From positions 94,714-119,713 of the forward strand of contig JAMYWO010000050.1 in the NCBI GenBank assembly GCA_024220525.1: a stretch of DNA of 25,000 nt. The letters are read 5' to 3'. Shown here in pieces: positions 1 to 10,922 of this stretch. Numbering within the stretch: position 1 is the first letter of the stretch; every line of letters starts with the position of its first letter. The notes under the pieces are model-generated. The model worked only from the letters and a program-made list of their open reading frames with translations, was not told the origin of the DNA and searched no databases. Both the position numbers and the translations under genes were made by a program. The stretch comes from Cochliopodium minus (taxonomy: Eukaryota; Discosea; Himatismenida; Cochliopodiidae).

Positions 1-72
1 TTTTTTTTAGAAAATATTAAAACTCTTTTAATTGTTTTAGATTTAACTCAAAAATAAAAATTTTCTCATTAG

Positions 73-1178
73 GAAAGAAAACAAAAACCTCATTATTCAT
101 GAATACCCCGAATTTAATTTCGGAACTTTGTTTGAGGACTGCTCTCCTTCTAAAGTGGCCAAGTTTGAATGTTTGTTGAATTATTTCAAAAGAATCGAGA
201 AGATAGAGAAGAAAGGAAAAAATGTGATGCCAAAATTGAGTTTCGAAAGAAAAGTTCTTGACAAAGAAAACCTTTTTGACTGGTCAAAGTGTGACAAGAA
301 ATTTTTGCCCATAGAGATTTTCGAAAAGGGTTTCATTGAGGATTCTGGAAATAACAACTTACACGTCGATTTCGCCAATAAATACATAGGTGGTGGAGTT
401 TTGTAAAATAAAATTGCTTTTGTTTTTTTGATTTTGATTATACTTTTTTTTTTTTCCAAGATCATCTGGATGTGTCCAGGAAGAAATCAGATTCATGATC
501 AATACAGAATCGATCGTTTCTAGACTGTTCACTGCTGTTTTGGAAGACAACGAAGCATTGTTGATCAGTGGCGCCCAAAGATACTGCAACTACAAAGGTT
601 ACTCCAAATCTTTCCGCTACTTTGGTGATTTCCGCGACATACAAGAGTTTGATGAAGAAGGACACATCAAATCCTACATCATTGCTATTGATGCTCTAAA
701 CTTTAGTTCACATCCTCACATGAGATTGTTCCAATACTCCAAAAAAAATATCATGAGGGAGTTGTACAAGATACTCATCGGCTTTTCTGGTTACAACGTC
801 AAAAACCCTCATGATGAAAACCAAATTTATCCTCAAATTTCCACTGGTAATATTGGTTGTGGAGTTTTTTCTGGTTACTTGGATCTCAAGGCTGTTTTGC
901 AGTTGATGGCTGCTTCTGTTAGTGGTCATAAGCTTCTTTACTATTCTTTTGAAGAAAGGGGTTTGAAAGATTCTCTTTTAGAGTTTCACAAACTTTTGGT
1001 TGAGCACAACATCACTGTTTCTTCCGTCTTCAATGCTTTGATTGATCTCTCACTTTCCATGTTCCCAAATGATACTGAAAATCTTCCTGAATCTTTCTAT
1101 AACGAGGATCCTGAGATCAAGTTACCTCAGTTGTTCAATCATCTTATTGAAACTGTCATCCAGAAGAAATCCAAATAA
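73..1178 (+). CDS. PARG: Poly(ADP-ribose) glycohydrolase, C-terminal catalytic part (5'-partial)
   Basis: This enzyme cuts ribose-ribose bonds of poly(ADP-ribose) on modified proteins, usually in the nucleus. Two exons are visible, 73-402 and 461-1178, joined in phase 2, giving about 348 residues. Bases 1-72 look like the tail of an intron, so the start lies outside the window. Splicing rebuilds the PARG signature across the intron: FANKYIGGGVL, then SSGCVQEEIRF. It contains the diphosphate-binding GGG and the Q-E-E triad with the catalytic glutamate. Further family matches are FNFGTLFEDC, IIAIDALNF, the STGNIGCGVFSG loop and the region after it up to the C-terminal helices. What is visible is the full macrodomain-like fold; the N-terminal helical part is absent here. 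The complementary N-terminal half of a PARG lies at 23309-24309. Assignment is firm. Confidence 0.95.
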
Positions 1179-1565
1179 ATTTAAAAATAAAATAATCCAA
1201 GACGAGATGAATTTTTTAATAAGATAATTTTCATTTTCATTTTTATTGAAAAAAAAAGAGAAAAATAATGAAATTTGAATCCATTTTTAATCACTTGAAA
1301 AGATTTCTTCAAAAGTGAAATCAGTTTTCCTAAAAAATGGTCCTAGAAAATTTTAAAAAGAAAAATATATTTTATATTTAAATTTTATAAAATAAAAAAG
1401 GCTTCAATTAAACAACAAATTTGACATATACAAACCATAGACCCTTTCAAAAGAATTAAATATAGGAGGAAAATACATACAGAAGGACCAAAAATATAAA
1501 TAACAAAGAAATAAATATATACAATCAAAATATAAATTATATATTCTTATAAATTTACACAACAA
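1179..1565. other. Intergenic region between PARG and the RGS gene
   Basis: This 387-bp AT-rich spacer lies between two genes on the same strand. It holds the PARG 3' flank, with AATAAA-like runs just after the stop, and the presumed promoter and leader of the RGS gene. Composition becomes more mixed from about 1400 to 1565. I see no RNA gene or further coding exon in it. Confidence 0.6.
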
Positions 1566-4500
1566 ATGAATGTGGAAAATATGGAATCAGAAGATCTGAG
1601 TGATATGAGTTTCTCTAAAGACAATGAAAATAAATATAACATCAATATAAATATTTATAGCCCCAATAATAATAATAATAATGGAGGAAAGAATTTCAAA
1701 GAACTATTATATTCATTGATAGAAGGAAAGGATGAAGAAACAATAAAGCAATTGTTATTATTGGCAGTAAAGAAAGATATAATATCAGAAAAGGAGATCC
1801 CATCGCATTTCTTCATGCCAACAAGAGAGGATAGAATAAATAGAAGGAGACATTCATTCACTATCTCTGAGGAATATAATTCAAGTGAGAAATTTTCAAA
1901 AGGGGAAAATAAAAAGCTATCCATAGCAAAATCAGAGAGGAAAAAAGTCAAAGAGAAAGATATCCTCAATAGGAAGAAATTCCATGTTGCAGATAAACAC
2001 AGGAAGATCATCAAACTTGTGGAAAGCAAATATAATGTCGATAATGACGATTCACAAGCCTCCTCAACGTTCAATCCACATATGAGCATGTCCAACATTA
2101 AGCTCAACATCCCCAAAAACAAAAGTATAAGCCCAAAGAACAGTTATGAGAGCATGAAAAACAGTTACGAGAACATGAAGAACAGTTATGAGAACCAAAA
2201 AAGTTATGAAGGACAAAAGAGCTACGAGAAGATGAGCAACAGTGCCAATTCCATCATCAACAGCAGCTTCAATAGCAGCACCCTCAATAATACCAACCCA
2301 TCCAAGGAGATCTTACTTCCTAAGGAGACATTGCCTCCCAAAGAAATATTGCAGCCGAAGCCTCCTTCCAATACCAATTCCATCCCCATCCAAAAGATCA
2401 TCCAGCAGAATAATTCCAGCCTCTCTGAATTTCTCAGATCTGGCGAGGTTGAGCCTGTCTATGACTATTATCTCAGGCTCTATCATGATATCGATGAGTA
2501 TAATCGTGTTGAGATTTCTCTCAAAAAGGAGAAAATGGCAAGAAGAATATATGAACAATATTTAAAAAGAAATGCTCCCATGAAAGGTATATATAAAAAA
2601 AATATAAATATAAATTAAATTATTTCTTTCATTCGATAAAATTTCGCAAACAAAAATATATATCTTTATTGAATATCTTTGAAGATAAAGGAAAAATCTG
2701 TGCCAATTCTCTGAATTTATTTATTATTTAATTGAAAATTATATAATTTAATTCATTTGGGCTTAATAGATTTTATTAATTTATTTTATTAAAATTTTTT
2801 TTTTTTTTTCCAAAAGTGAATCTCCCATCAAAAACTTATGAGCTCTTCGAGTTCAAATTTACACCTATGGACAATAACTTATTTGCGGACGTGGTACCCA
2901 AAATCACCACATCACTTTCCATCATCAAATCCAAGTTCATGAGCTCCAAGTACTTCGTAAACACAAACAGCATCATGGTACCTAGTGACTCCATCACCAG
3001 GGACTCTATAGGGATCACCAAATTGGCTCCCATAAGTGTCCATATAAAACAAACGGTATTTACATTTTTTTTTAAAAGAAATATTCTGAAATATTCTGAA
3101 TAAGAAAAAATATTTAATCTACAAATTTTTTTATAAAGTTAATCATTTTCCAATTTTTTTTAAAAAAAACAAATAAACCTTTTAAAAAGATTTATACTTT
3201 AAGAAATTTTTCAAATCTTTAAATTTTTTTAATTTTAACATGAAGGTTAAATAATATTCATTTCACTCAAAATTTTAAAAAAATCATTTTTTTAGTTACC
3301 AGAAAATTTGCAATCCATACTTAACGACGAAGAAGTTCTCCTCCGCTTCCGACTTTATCTCGAGAAACTTTTTTGCGAAGATGCTCTGGCCTTGTGGCTC
3401 CGTATCGATCACATCGTCTTGTACATTGACCAACTGACCCAAGAAGAGTTAAAGGAAATCTTGATGGCTTACCACAAGGAATATATTGATGAAACTGCAA
3501 CACATCAAATAGCAGTTACTTTTCAATTAAAGGTAATCAAAAATTTACATTTTTTAATCTTCATTTTTTTTATTAATTTTTTTATTTTTATATTTTTTAT
3601 TTTTTCTGTTAGGAACTTTGGAAAACAGTCACCTCTCTCAGCTCCATTTCTGAAAATGACATCATAAAGTTGGTTGTGAATACCAGAGAGGAGCTAAGTA
3701 AAGAAATCAACAATCATGTATTCGATTTTTTGAAAGGTAAAAAAAAATTATTTTAAATTTATAGAAAATTTTTTAATTTTATTTTTGATTTTTTCAATTA
3801 TTTCTTAGAAAAAAAAAAGTTTTTTTTGATTTTTTATTGTATTTTTTTTTTTTATTATTTCTTTCTATTCTAGAGGTGAAAGAACAATCTTCAAACCCAA
3901 AGAAACAACCCACACAAGTGGTCGGCATCGAGTCAATCCTCAAGGAAGACAAAGTACACGATCAACTCATCAAGATCTGCATCAACGAATCTCTAAATAA
4001 GCAGTTCGAAGCCTTTTTGTTGTCGAAGAATCTCACCTCCGGCATCTTTTTTTGGCAGGCGGTAGAGGATTTGAGGTCTGAAGCGAAGGAAGCGAAGAGG
4101 AGGGAGAAGGCTCATGTTTATTACAAGAGATTCATTTCCAAGGAGAGTGGGGAGGCTGTCAATCTCACTTTGAATGTGCAGAATGAACTCGAAAAGATGA
4201 TTTTGAACAAGAAGATCTTCCTTGAGATGAAGACTTTCGATGCTGCTCAGAAACAGATCGAGATCATCCTTCAGCCCCACGTCATTGAGTTTCTGAACTT
4301 GCCCCTCAAGTCTAGACAGTCTCTCTCCAAGGAGAGGCTCTCCGGCAAAAGCTCCGGCAACTTGACTCTCTCCAAGAAAAGCTTTTTAAAGTTTAGCAGT
4401 GCTTCTAACCTTACATACAAGAACAACCATGAGAAGCTTGTCTACATCGATGACAATGAGCATTACAGAGAGTCTTTTCTCGATTTTTTGACTGACAAAG

Positions 4501-4793
4501 CTGTAAAAAACAACTTTCTTTTTTGGTCTGATACCCAGAAAATGTTGGCTCAGCCTAAGCTCAGCTCCAAACTCAAGATGGTCGGCAAGATCTACAAGAA
4601 GTACTTGAAGGAGAACGTTCTCCGCCTCAAATCCAATTTCAAGGACGATCTCGCCCTTTTTTTCCACAACAATTTTAAGGGTGGCAAGATTGAGGAAGTC
4701 CCTACTCACTTGTTCACCAATTTGCTCATTGAAATCGAGATTTCTTTGAATGATCTTGTTGACCAATACATCAATGAGATGTATCGCAATTAA
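1566..4793 (+). CDS. Protein with four consecutive RGS domains
   Basis: Predicted regulator of G-protein signalling; RGS folds accelerate GTP hydrolysis on G-alpha subunits or act as scaffolds. Five exons, 1566-2586, 2817-3055, 3296-3532, 3613-3736 and 3874-4793, join in consistent phase to 846 residues. Residues 1-280 are low complexity: an Asn run, basic stretches and a short tandem repeat. Four RGS-like units follow at about 285-400 (SLSEFLRSGEVEPVYDYYLR), 421-540 (LQSILNDEEVLLRFRLYLEK, then LFCEDALALW), 573-683 (FEAFLLSKNLTSGIFFWQAV) and 731-846 (FLDFLTDKAVKNNFLFW). Each shows the opening helix, the 'Y/F-L... W' core and the late helices; unit 1 is the most diverged. No signal peptide or membrane segment is seen. 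The start is the first in-frame ATG after a noncoding AT stretch. RGS assignment is firm for units 2-4 and likely for unit 1. Fusion of two genes is unlikely, because the splice phases need each other. Confidence 0.88.
2139..2234 (+). repeat. Tandem heptapeptide-coding repeat in the RGS gene
   Basis: Three 21-nt units encode NSYESMK, NSYENMK and NSYENQK. Two shorter units, SYEGQK and SYEKM, follow. The Tyr-Glu core is kept while third codon positions vary (tat/tac, gag/gaa). This sits in the disordered N-terminal region of the protein. A tyrosine every six or seven residues could be a phosphorylation or binding array; that role is inference. Confidence 0.8.
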
Positions 4794-5122
4794 TTCCCCC
4801 CCCTAACTAATATTTTCCTTAATTTCCTTCCCTCCCCACTTTCCACGCTCCCACACCTTTTTCACAAACAACACATCACCCCACATTTTTTGTAAAAAAT
4901 TTTTCTTATTTTCTTTCTGATTTTCCCCGACTAAAAAGTTGGGACTTTTGGAGAAAAAGAAAAAACACAAAACTAAATTATAAATCTTTTTCATAAATAA
5001 ACTAAAATTTAAAACTCCTTATTCTTTTTTTTTTTCAAATCATCCATTAAAGAAGCAGATCACTGGGATCATTTTTAATTTTTGGTTAAAGGAGATTGAA
5101 AAAAATTATTTATAAAAAAAAA
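4794..5122. other. Intergenic region between the RGS and F-box genes
   Basis: A C-rich and then T-rich 3' flank follows the RGS stop codon. An AT-rich leader ends in a run of A directly before the F-box gene ATG. A few AATAAA-like words lie near 4990-5000. I see no coding exon or RNA gene here. Confidence 0.55.
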
Positions 5123-8057
5123 ATGGATAAATTGGACTTTGATGTGTTTCTACTCATTGCTAAAATCATCCCTGTCAAATCTTTATTGATCCTCTCCACT
5201 CTTAATAATGACTTATTTCAATTGTAATCCTATTTCTAATATTCAAATCAAATTAAATTTTAATTTTTCAATATTTTGAACACATATGCTGCATCATTCA
5301 ATTGGATAGAGTCAATAGAGAAGAATTATGGAGATCGTTATGCGAAAGCAAAGGGATATTTTTGAACATCGAAATGGAGGAAGGATTGGAATCGGCGCAA
5401 ATGGATGAAAGGAAAGATGATGAAGGATCCCACGAAAAATCCTATGAGAAATCATCATTAAAGAAAAAATTAAAGTCAATCAAATGGAAACAAGTAAAAA
5501 AAAATAAATTCTTTTTTGAAAAAAAAAAAATCTTTTTAAATTTCCATTAATTTATCATAGTGCTACATTTTCAACTTCAAACTCAAATTCTGTCCTAAAT
5601 ACACACTGTGGAAGATCAAAGATCTTCACAAGAAATACATTTCAGCGTTCTCAGATCCACAGTTCAGGGGGAACGCGCAGTTGATCTATAGGATGATAAT
5701 AACCTATCACAATTTAAGAGTAAGTCAACTTTTTCATTTTTTATATGAAAAATTTTTATTCAAAAATTTTGTTGATTTTTATTTTTTTGTTTTTAAATTT
5801 TTATTTATTCTATTTTTTATTTTTTTATTTTCTATTAATTATTATTTTTCTCATTTTATAATTAAATAATTTTCATTATGTTTTTAGTTTTAGTTTTATT
5901 TTTATTTAATTTTTTTTATTTAATTTTTTTATTTAATTTTTTTAATTTCCTCATTTTTATTTTTAATTTTATAATATTTTTATATTTTACTTTCTATTTT
6001 TTATTTTTTTTTTATTTTAGATTTTCAAAAATGATTTGGACTACAAAAAAGTATCAGAGACAGACTACCTCTTCGTCACTAACCTGCTCGAAAACAAAAG
6101 CGAGGTTCTTTTGAAAGAAATGAAGAAAGAGCTGAAAAACAATAACTTGTGGCAGCAAGAAAACAACATTGACAAATTAATATCCGATTATACTCGCTAC
6201 TCCAAAATTTTGGATTGTATTTATCATCATTTACATTTTTACGTAAAAATTTTTATTCTCATTTTCATTTTTATTATTATTTTTTATTTTTTAAAAAAAT
6301 TTTTCTTTAATTATTTTTATTTTATTAATTTTTCAGTTTTTATTTTTGTTCATTTTTTTAATTTTAATTTTTTTTTCATTTTTCATTTTTTATTTTATTT
6401 TTTATTTTATTTTTTATTTTTTATTTTTTATTTCTTGTTTTGTATTTTTTATTTTTTTATTTTTATTGATCAAATTTATTTCATTCTTTTTTTTTTGGAT
6501 TAGTTTTTTATTTTTTAAAATTTTTTATTTTTTAAAATTTTTTATTTTTTATTTTTTGTTTTTCATTCATTTTTATTATTTTTTATTTATTTTAAAAAAA
6601 TTTTTTCATTTTTTTTTTGCAGCACAACAATCACAAGTGCATTGTTTTCGAAAAAGCGAGATCAATTTTAACTGAGAAACTATCAACGGTACAAAAAATT
6701 TATTTTACAACAATTACTTCAAAATATTTGGGAAAAATAAAATAACAATTCAATTTTTTTTTAAAAAATTTTAATTTTTTTTTAATTAGTTTTTTATTTC
6801 TTTTTAATTAGTTTTTTAATTAAAAATTTTATTTTTTTTCAAAAATTTTGAAAGATTTATAAAGGAGAAATAGAGATGAGCCTGAAACCAGAGATCAAAC
6901 TAGAAATGTTGATAATTTTCGACAGTGAATGCGAAAGTAAATATACCTTTCACAACACCGAGAACTTCTCGCTCTTCACAGAGCTCTCCAAAGTTTTTCC
7001 CGCCAAAAAAATCGAGCTTTATTCTTACACCGTCTCTGAGAAAATCGAAAATATCAAATTGTGGGATGAATTGAATTCTCTGAAGAATGATCGTCTTTTC
7101 ATTGAGAATTTGGACCATAACTTTTTTGATTTTTTAAAGGTAAAAACAATGAAAAACTTTTTGTTCATATTTTTTTAAATTTTAAAATTTTGTTCACATT
7201 TTTTTGTGTATTAATTTTTTTTTTAAAAACATAAATTTTGTTCAAAAAATAGATTTCTTACTTGTGGGACATCCCCAAACTCAATTTTTTGCTTGTTAAT
7301 CATTTAAAGTCCAAAACCAGTTTGATTAAAGGTTTGTTTTAAAGAACATTCTTTATAATTTTTTTCTTTTTATTTAAATTTTCGATTTCTTTTGTTAATT
7401 TTGTTTTATTTTTGTTGTTTATTTAAATAATTAAATTGAAATTTTTTTTTATTAGGATGTCCGTCACATCTCAACAAAATATTTGGTATCCCCACGATTG
7501 AGAGGGAAAAGAAGGATTCCAGAATTGTAGAACAGGACAAAATTTTAAATCCAAAAGGTGACTTTTTCAATAATTCTATTACGTTATAATTTTTTTTTTT
7601 TCATTAATTTTTTTTTAAAAGATTTTTTGGACAGAAATAAAAATTCATCAATATCACCTCCTCAAATCAAGAAAGAGACTCCACTTAAGGTTAATTCTTA
7701 CCAAGATGAATCTGTCAACAAGATAGTGGAGACCATGCTCAACAAAATCGTAGATGAGAGCCAGTGGAGCTGTAATTCTTGTTCATACTTAAATCCTTAT
7801 CCCAACACTTTTTGTTCTATGTGTGATACTCCTAAAGATGGTAATTTTTACTTTTTTTTCATTTCTTAATTAAAAATTAAATATTTTTTTTATTTTCAAA
7901 AGGAGAAATTGTTGAAGGAAACTACCCAATGGATACAATCAACGAAAACATAGAAGAGGCTTTTGAAGCATTTGACGGTTGGAGCTGTCCTGTCTGTACT
8001 TTTGAAAACCTCAATGATACTTTTAATTGTAGTATGTGTGATTACAAACAGAATTAA
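5123..8057 (+). CDS. F-box protein with SKP1-like segment and two RanBP2/NZF zinc fingers
   Basis: Predicted substrate- or ubiquitin-binding subunit of an SCF-type ligase. Ten exons: 5123-5223, 5310-5493, 5561-5719, 6021-6242, 6623-6688, 6855-7139, 7253-7331, 7456-7557, 7622-7840 and 7903-8057. All phases agree and give 523 residues. Residues 1-50 form an F-box (MDKLDFDVFLLIAKIIP, then REELWRSLCESKG). Residues about 250-380 resemble SKP1: a degenerate BTB-like strand-helix part, then FFDFLKISYLWDIPKLNFLL and GCPSHLNKIFGI. These parallel the SKP1 LFELILAANYLDIKGLLD and GKTPEEIRKTFNI segments. Two C4 fingers follow at about 448-470 (WSCNSCSYLN...FCSMC) and 499-519 (WSCPVCTFENLNDTFNCSMC). The second carries the Thr-Phe pair typical of ubiquitin-binding NZF fingers. 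F-box and fingers are firm; the SKP1-like region is moderate. Confidence 0.85.
6243..6622 (+). other. Long, almost pure AT intron of the F-box gene
   Basis: This 380-bp intron is built of T-runs with single A interruptions (tttttatttt-type words). It is the most extreme example of the sense-strand T bias seen in most introns here. The 5720-6020 intron of the same gene is similar. It contains no conserved coding segment, and its long hydrophobic Phe/Leu reading frames are artefacts of composition. Confidence 0.75.
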
Positions 8058-8119
8058 AAATTGAAAATTTAAATTTTCATATACAACAAAATCTTTTTTT
8101 ACAAAAAAAATAACTTTTT

Positions 8120-10662
8120 TTAATTAAAAATTTGAGAATTATTTTTCGAGACAGTAATCTTGGTGAGTCTCTCGAATCTCACAACCAATTTGTTGAACAT
8201 AATGTAAGATTTGGGAATATGATTCGTCAAATAATAAGAAAGGAAAGAAAAGATTAAAACCAAAATCACATTAATGACCTAAAAAGTAATAAGAAAAATG
8301 AATTATAAAAAAAAAAAAAAAATTTAAAAAAAATAAAAATATTTACATCGATTAACAACAAGGAAAGCCTGTCTGTGAAAATAATAAAAATGGTGAAAAC
8401 GACAAAGGTGATCAAAGTAGACAAAGATATTTTATTAGATTGAGAGTTAATGGCGGTCTCTATACGTTGAATGTTGCCTATCACTTTTTTGTCCTTCAAG
8501 AAGGTTTTGAAATAAGAGAAATCCACTTTCTCGTGCTTTTGATTAACAAGGAAAAAAACAAAAAAAAAAATCCACATCACTGTGATCAATGAAAGGTTCC
8601 CGATTGTTGTTGCCAATAACGTGGAAAAACAACAAGATGCTTTTTTTAAAAAATTTAAAGATTAAAAAAATAATAAAAAATAAAATATAATAAAAAATAA
8701 AAAATATGAATTAAAAAATTGAAGTTTCAAAAAAAAAAAAAAATCATAATATAAAATGAAAATAAAAAAATATTAAAAAAAAATAATAAATAATAAAAAA
8801 TAAATATATTACAAAAATTGTCAAAGAAAGGAAGAGTGAATGCTCTGCCGTGTCCCTTGTGATGCACTTGATGCCAAGCGATCAGCGAGCCAGCAAAGGG
8901 GCCCATGGTGAAGGACAAGAAATAACCGAAAAATTGTGTGAATTTTAAAAAAACTATGAAAAAAAGCACTGATGCTACTATTTGTGTACCTAAAAAATAA
9001 AATAAAATTAATAAAAAATAAAATGACATTATAAAAAAAACAAATAAAAAAAAATAAAAAATGAAATATACTTTCAAAATAAAAATTACAAAATGGAATT
9101 AAAAAAAAAAATTGATCCAATTAAAAAATTTCATAAAAAAATTTCTAAAATTAATTGATAAAATTAATTGAAAAAATTTTATAAAAAAAAATAATTGAAA
9201 AAAAAGACTTTAAAATAAAATATATCCAAAAAAAAAAATTTAAAAATTAAAACAAAGGAAATAAGTTTTTTTAAAAAAAGTTGACTTAAGACACTATCTT
9301 GTTCGATCTGAAAAGATTTTTTCTGGTCAAAAATAGACTCGTGTTGAGTAATGCAATCCAAAACCTCGCGCTTCTCCCTCTTCTTCATCCACTCCAACCT
9401 CAGTACGATCTCGCCCGAAACCACCTCGTTCCTCTTTTTGGGGCGCTGTTGGAGGGTCATTCTTTGATTAATTTCCGTTTTCATGGAGGCTAAGTCTATG
9501 ACGAATTCTCCCATAAAATCTTTTTTTGAAAAAAAAAATTAAGAATCAAAATTTTGTTTAAAAAATAAAAATAAAAAATAATATATAAAAAATTTTAAAC
9601 TAAAAAATTTTAAACTAAAAAATTAAAAATTAAAAAAATTTAATTTTAAAAAAATAAGAAATAAAAAAATTAAAACTAAAAAATTAAATTTTAAAACTAA
9701 TTTAATTTAATTGAAGAAAAATTAAAAAATAAAAATAAAAATAAAAAAAAGAATTAAAATAAAATAGTAAAAAAAAAACTATAACACATCAAATAATATT
9801 AATGAAAAAGTAAAAAAAAAAACGGAAGGTGAGACATTGTCTTTGAACCATTTTTATTCTTTCTTATGATTAATTTTATATTTTAATATTTTAATCATTT
9901 ATTAATAGATCTATTTGGAATAAAAGTAATTTCCAGTATGTTGAGGAAGTTTTAAGTTTTTGAGCGGACTATATATTTGTTTTTCTCTCAAAAGCTAAAT
10001 TCTATTTTAATGAATAAAGTTCCTCAACAAAGGAAAGCGAAATATTGTGAACTATAATTTCTGCTATCTTTTTATATGCTTGCATAAATGTCATTTATAT
10101 AATATGCTGAAAATTAATTTTTTGATGATTGAGATGATATGGTTATATATCTTAATATGATCATCTGAATAAAAAATATAATTTTTAAATTTAGAAAAAA
10201 CGATATATTATTTTAATACAATCTCACTGGTGCATAGATATTTTCAGATTTGATCATCATGAAAGTTATTAATTTTTACCTTTCCCAACTTTATCTTCAT
10301 CCCAACACCTGAATCTCATTTTCCCCTTGATGCTGCTTCTATCCACATCAGCCTTCAAAGGTACAAAGAACGTCTTTGCAAGAAAAATCAGAAAAAAAAA
10401 AAAAATTTTTTGAGGATTCTTACTTGATTCCAATTGGGATTCAATGTCTAATAATGATAGTTATTACATTATAATTATTATTCAATTTTGTAGTTACTTT
10501 ATATTGTGTTTCTGTTCTATATTTTTTTTTTTGTTTGTATTTCTTCACATCGAAGAAGGTGAGCCCTTGATCATCCAAATCAAAGACGATGTAGGGATCT
10601 GATAGTCCATTTTTGTCTTTAGATGCCAAATTTACACCATTAATAATCAAAACTTTCAACAT
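8120..10662 (-). CDS. C2-domain protein with C-terminal membrane segments
   Basis: Predicted Ca2+/lipid-binding membrane protein. Exons in coding order: 10662-10498, 10447-10424 (24 nt), 10373-10280, 9519-9286, 8989-8813, 8639-8347 and 8278-8120, giving 381 residues. Residues 1-130 form one C2 domain: LKVLIINGVNLASKDKNGLS, DPYIVFDL, KTLNPNWNQTF, RCWDEDKVGKDFMGEF. The Asp residues of the Ca2+ loops (KDKNGLSDPY and WDEDKVG) are present. After a basic, coiled stretch come about four hydrophobic segments (roughly 175-201, 236-263, 305-350). Between the first two lies an unusual His-rich loop, WHQVHHKGHGRAF. Tethering by C-terminal membrane segments recalls MCTP and ferlin proteins, but I see no direct similarity to their tails. 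The 9286 donor is weak (GTCAAC); a donor after 9295 gives the same phase. The start is the only ATG before the C2 strand. Confidence 0.8.
9520..10279 (-). other. 760-nt intron of the C2 gene with a mixed-composition core
   Basis: This intron is several times longer than most in the window. Its core, about 9820-10260, lacks the homopolymer texture of the other introns and contains inverted repeats. The C2 domain is continuous across it (KVGK joined to DFMGE), so no missing coding exon is required. It could carry a nested noncoding RNA; this is inference. Confidence 0.6.
9940..10028. repeat. Nested inverted repeat (89 nt) inside the C2 intron
   Basis: Outer arms GTTGAGGAA (9940-9948) and TTCCTCAAC (10020-10028) are perfect 9-bp complements. 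Inside them TTTTTGAG (9957-9964) faces CTCAAAAG (9987-9994), with seven pairs plus one G-T. The two stems are coaxial in order and would give one long imperfect hairpin. Confidence 0.6.
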
Positions 10663-10922
10663 CTTTTTTTATTTTTTTTCAATTTTTCATAAATTTAAGA
10701 AATTTTCATTCTTTTCTTCAAAATTAGTCAAATCATTTTTTTAGTGTGTATTTCAAGTTTAATCTTGTTGGATCAAATTTATTTTATATCCTCTAATATT
10801 TTTCAGCAAAAACATGGATTTTTTTTTCATTAAAAAAAAATCGTTGATTCATTTAACAATCTCTATAATACTATCCAACTATATAGATCAGTACGAAAGA
10901 ATTTTTCCAAAGAATAATATAC
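10663..10922. promoter_or_regulatory. Shared divergent promoter region, C2 gene and GatC
   Basis: This 260-bp AT-rich interval separates the start codons of two genes that point away from each other, so it must hold both promoters. T-runs lie on the C2 side and a less biased segment on the GatC side. I recognise no specific transcription-factor site or TATA box with confidence. Confidence 0.5.

Noticed and set aside
3837-3873. Hydrophobic leader before the last RGS exon as a signal peptide
   Set aside because: It is the T-rich end of an intron. A TAG acceptor at 3871-3873 and phase 1 match the preceding exon.
5681-6675. Phe/Leu/Ile-rich frames in the F-box gene introns that look like membrane proteins
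   Set aside because: They consist of T-run introns read as TTT/TTA/ATT. The conserved exons on each side join in phase when these are removed.
10121-10170. C/D snoRNA with TGATGA and CTGA boxes
   Set aside because: The purine before the C box is missing, the boxes are only about 40 nt apart, no C'/D' pair is clear and no target is known. Kept only as part of a broader intron observation, not as an RNA gene.
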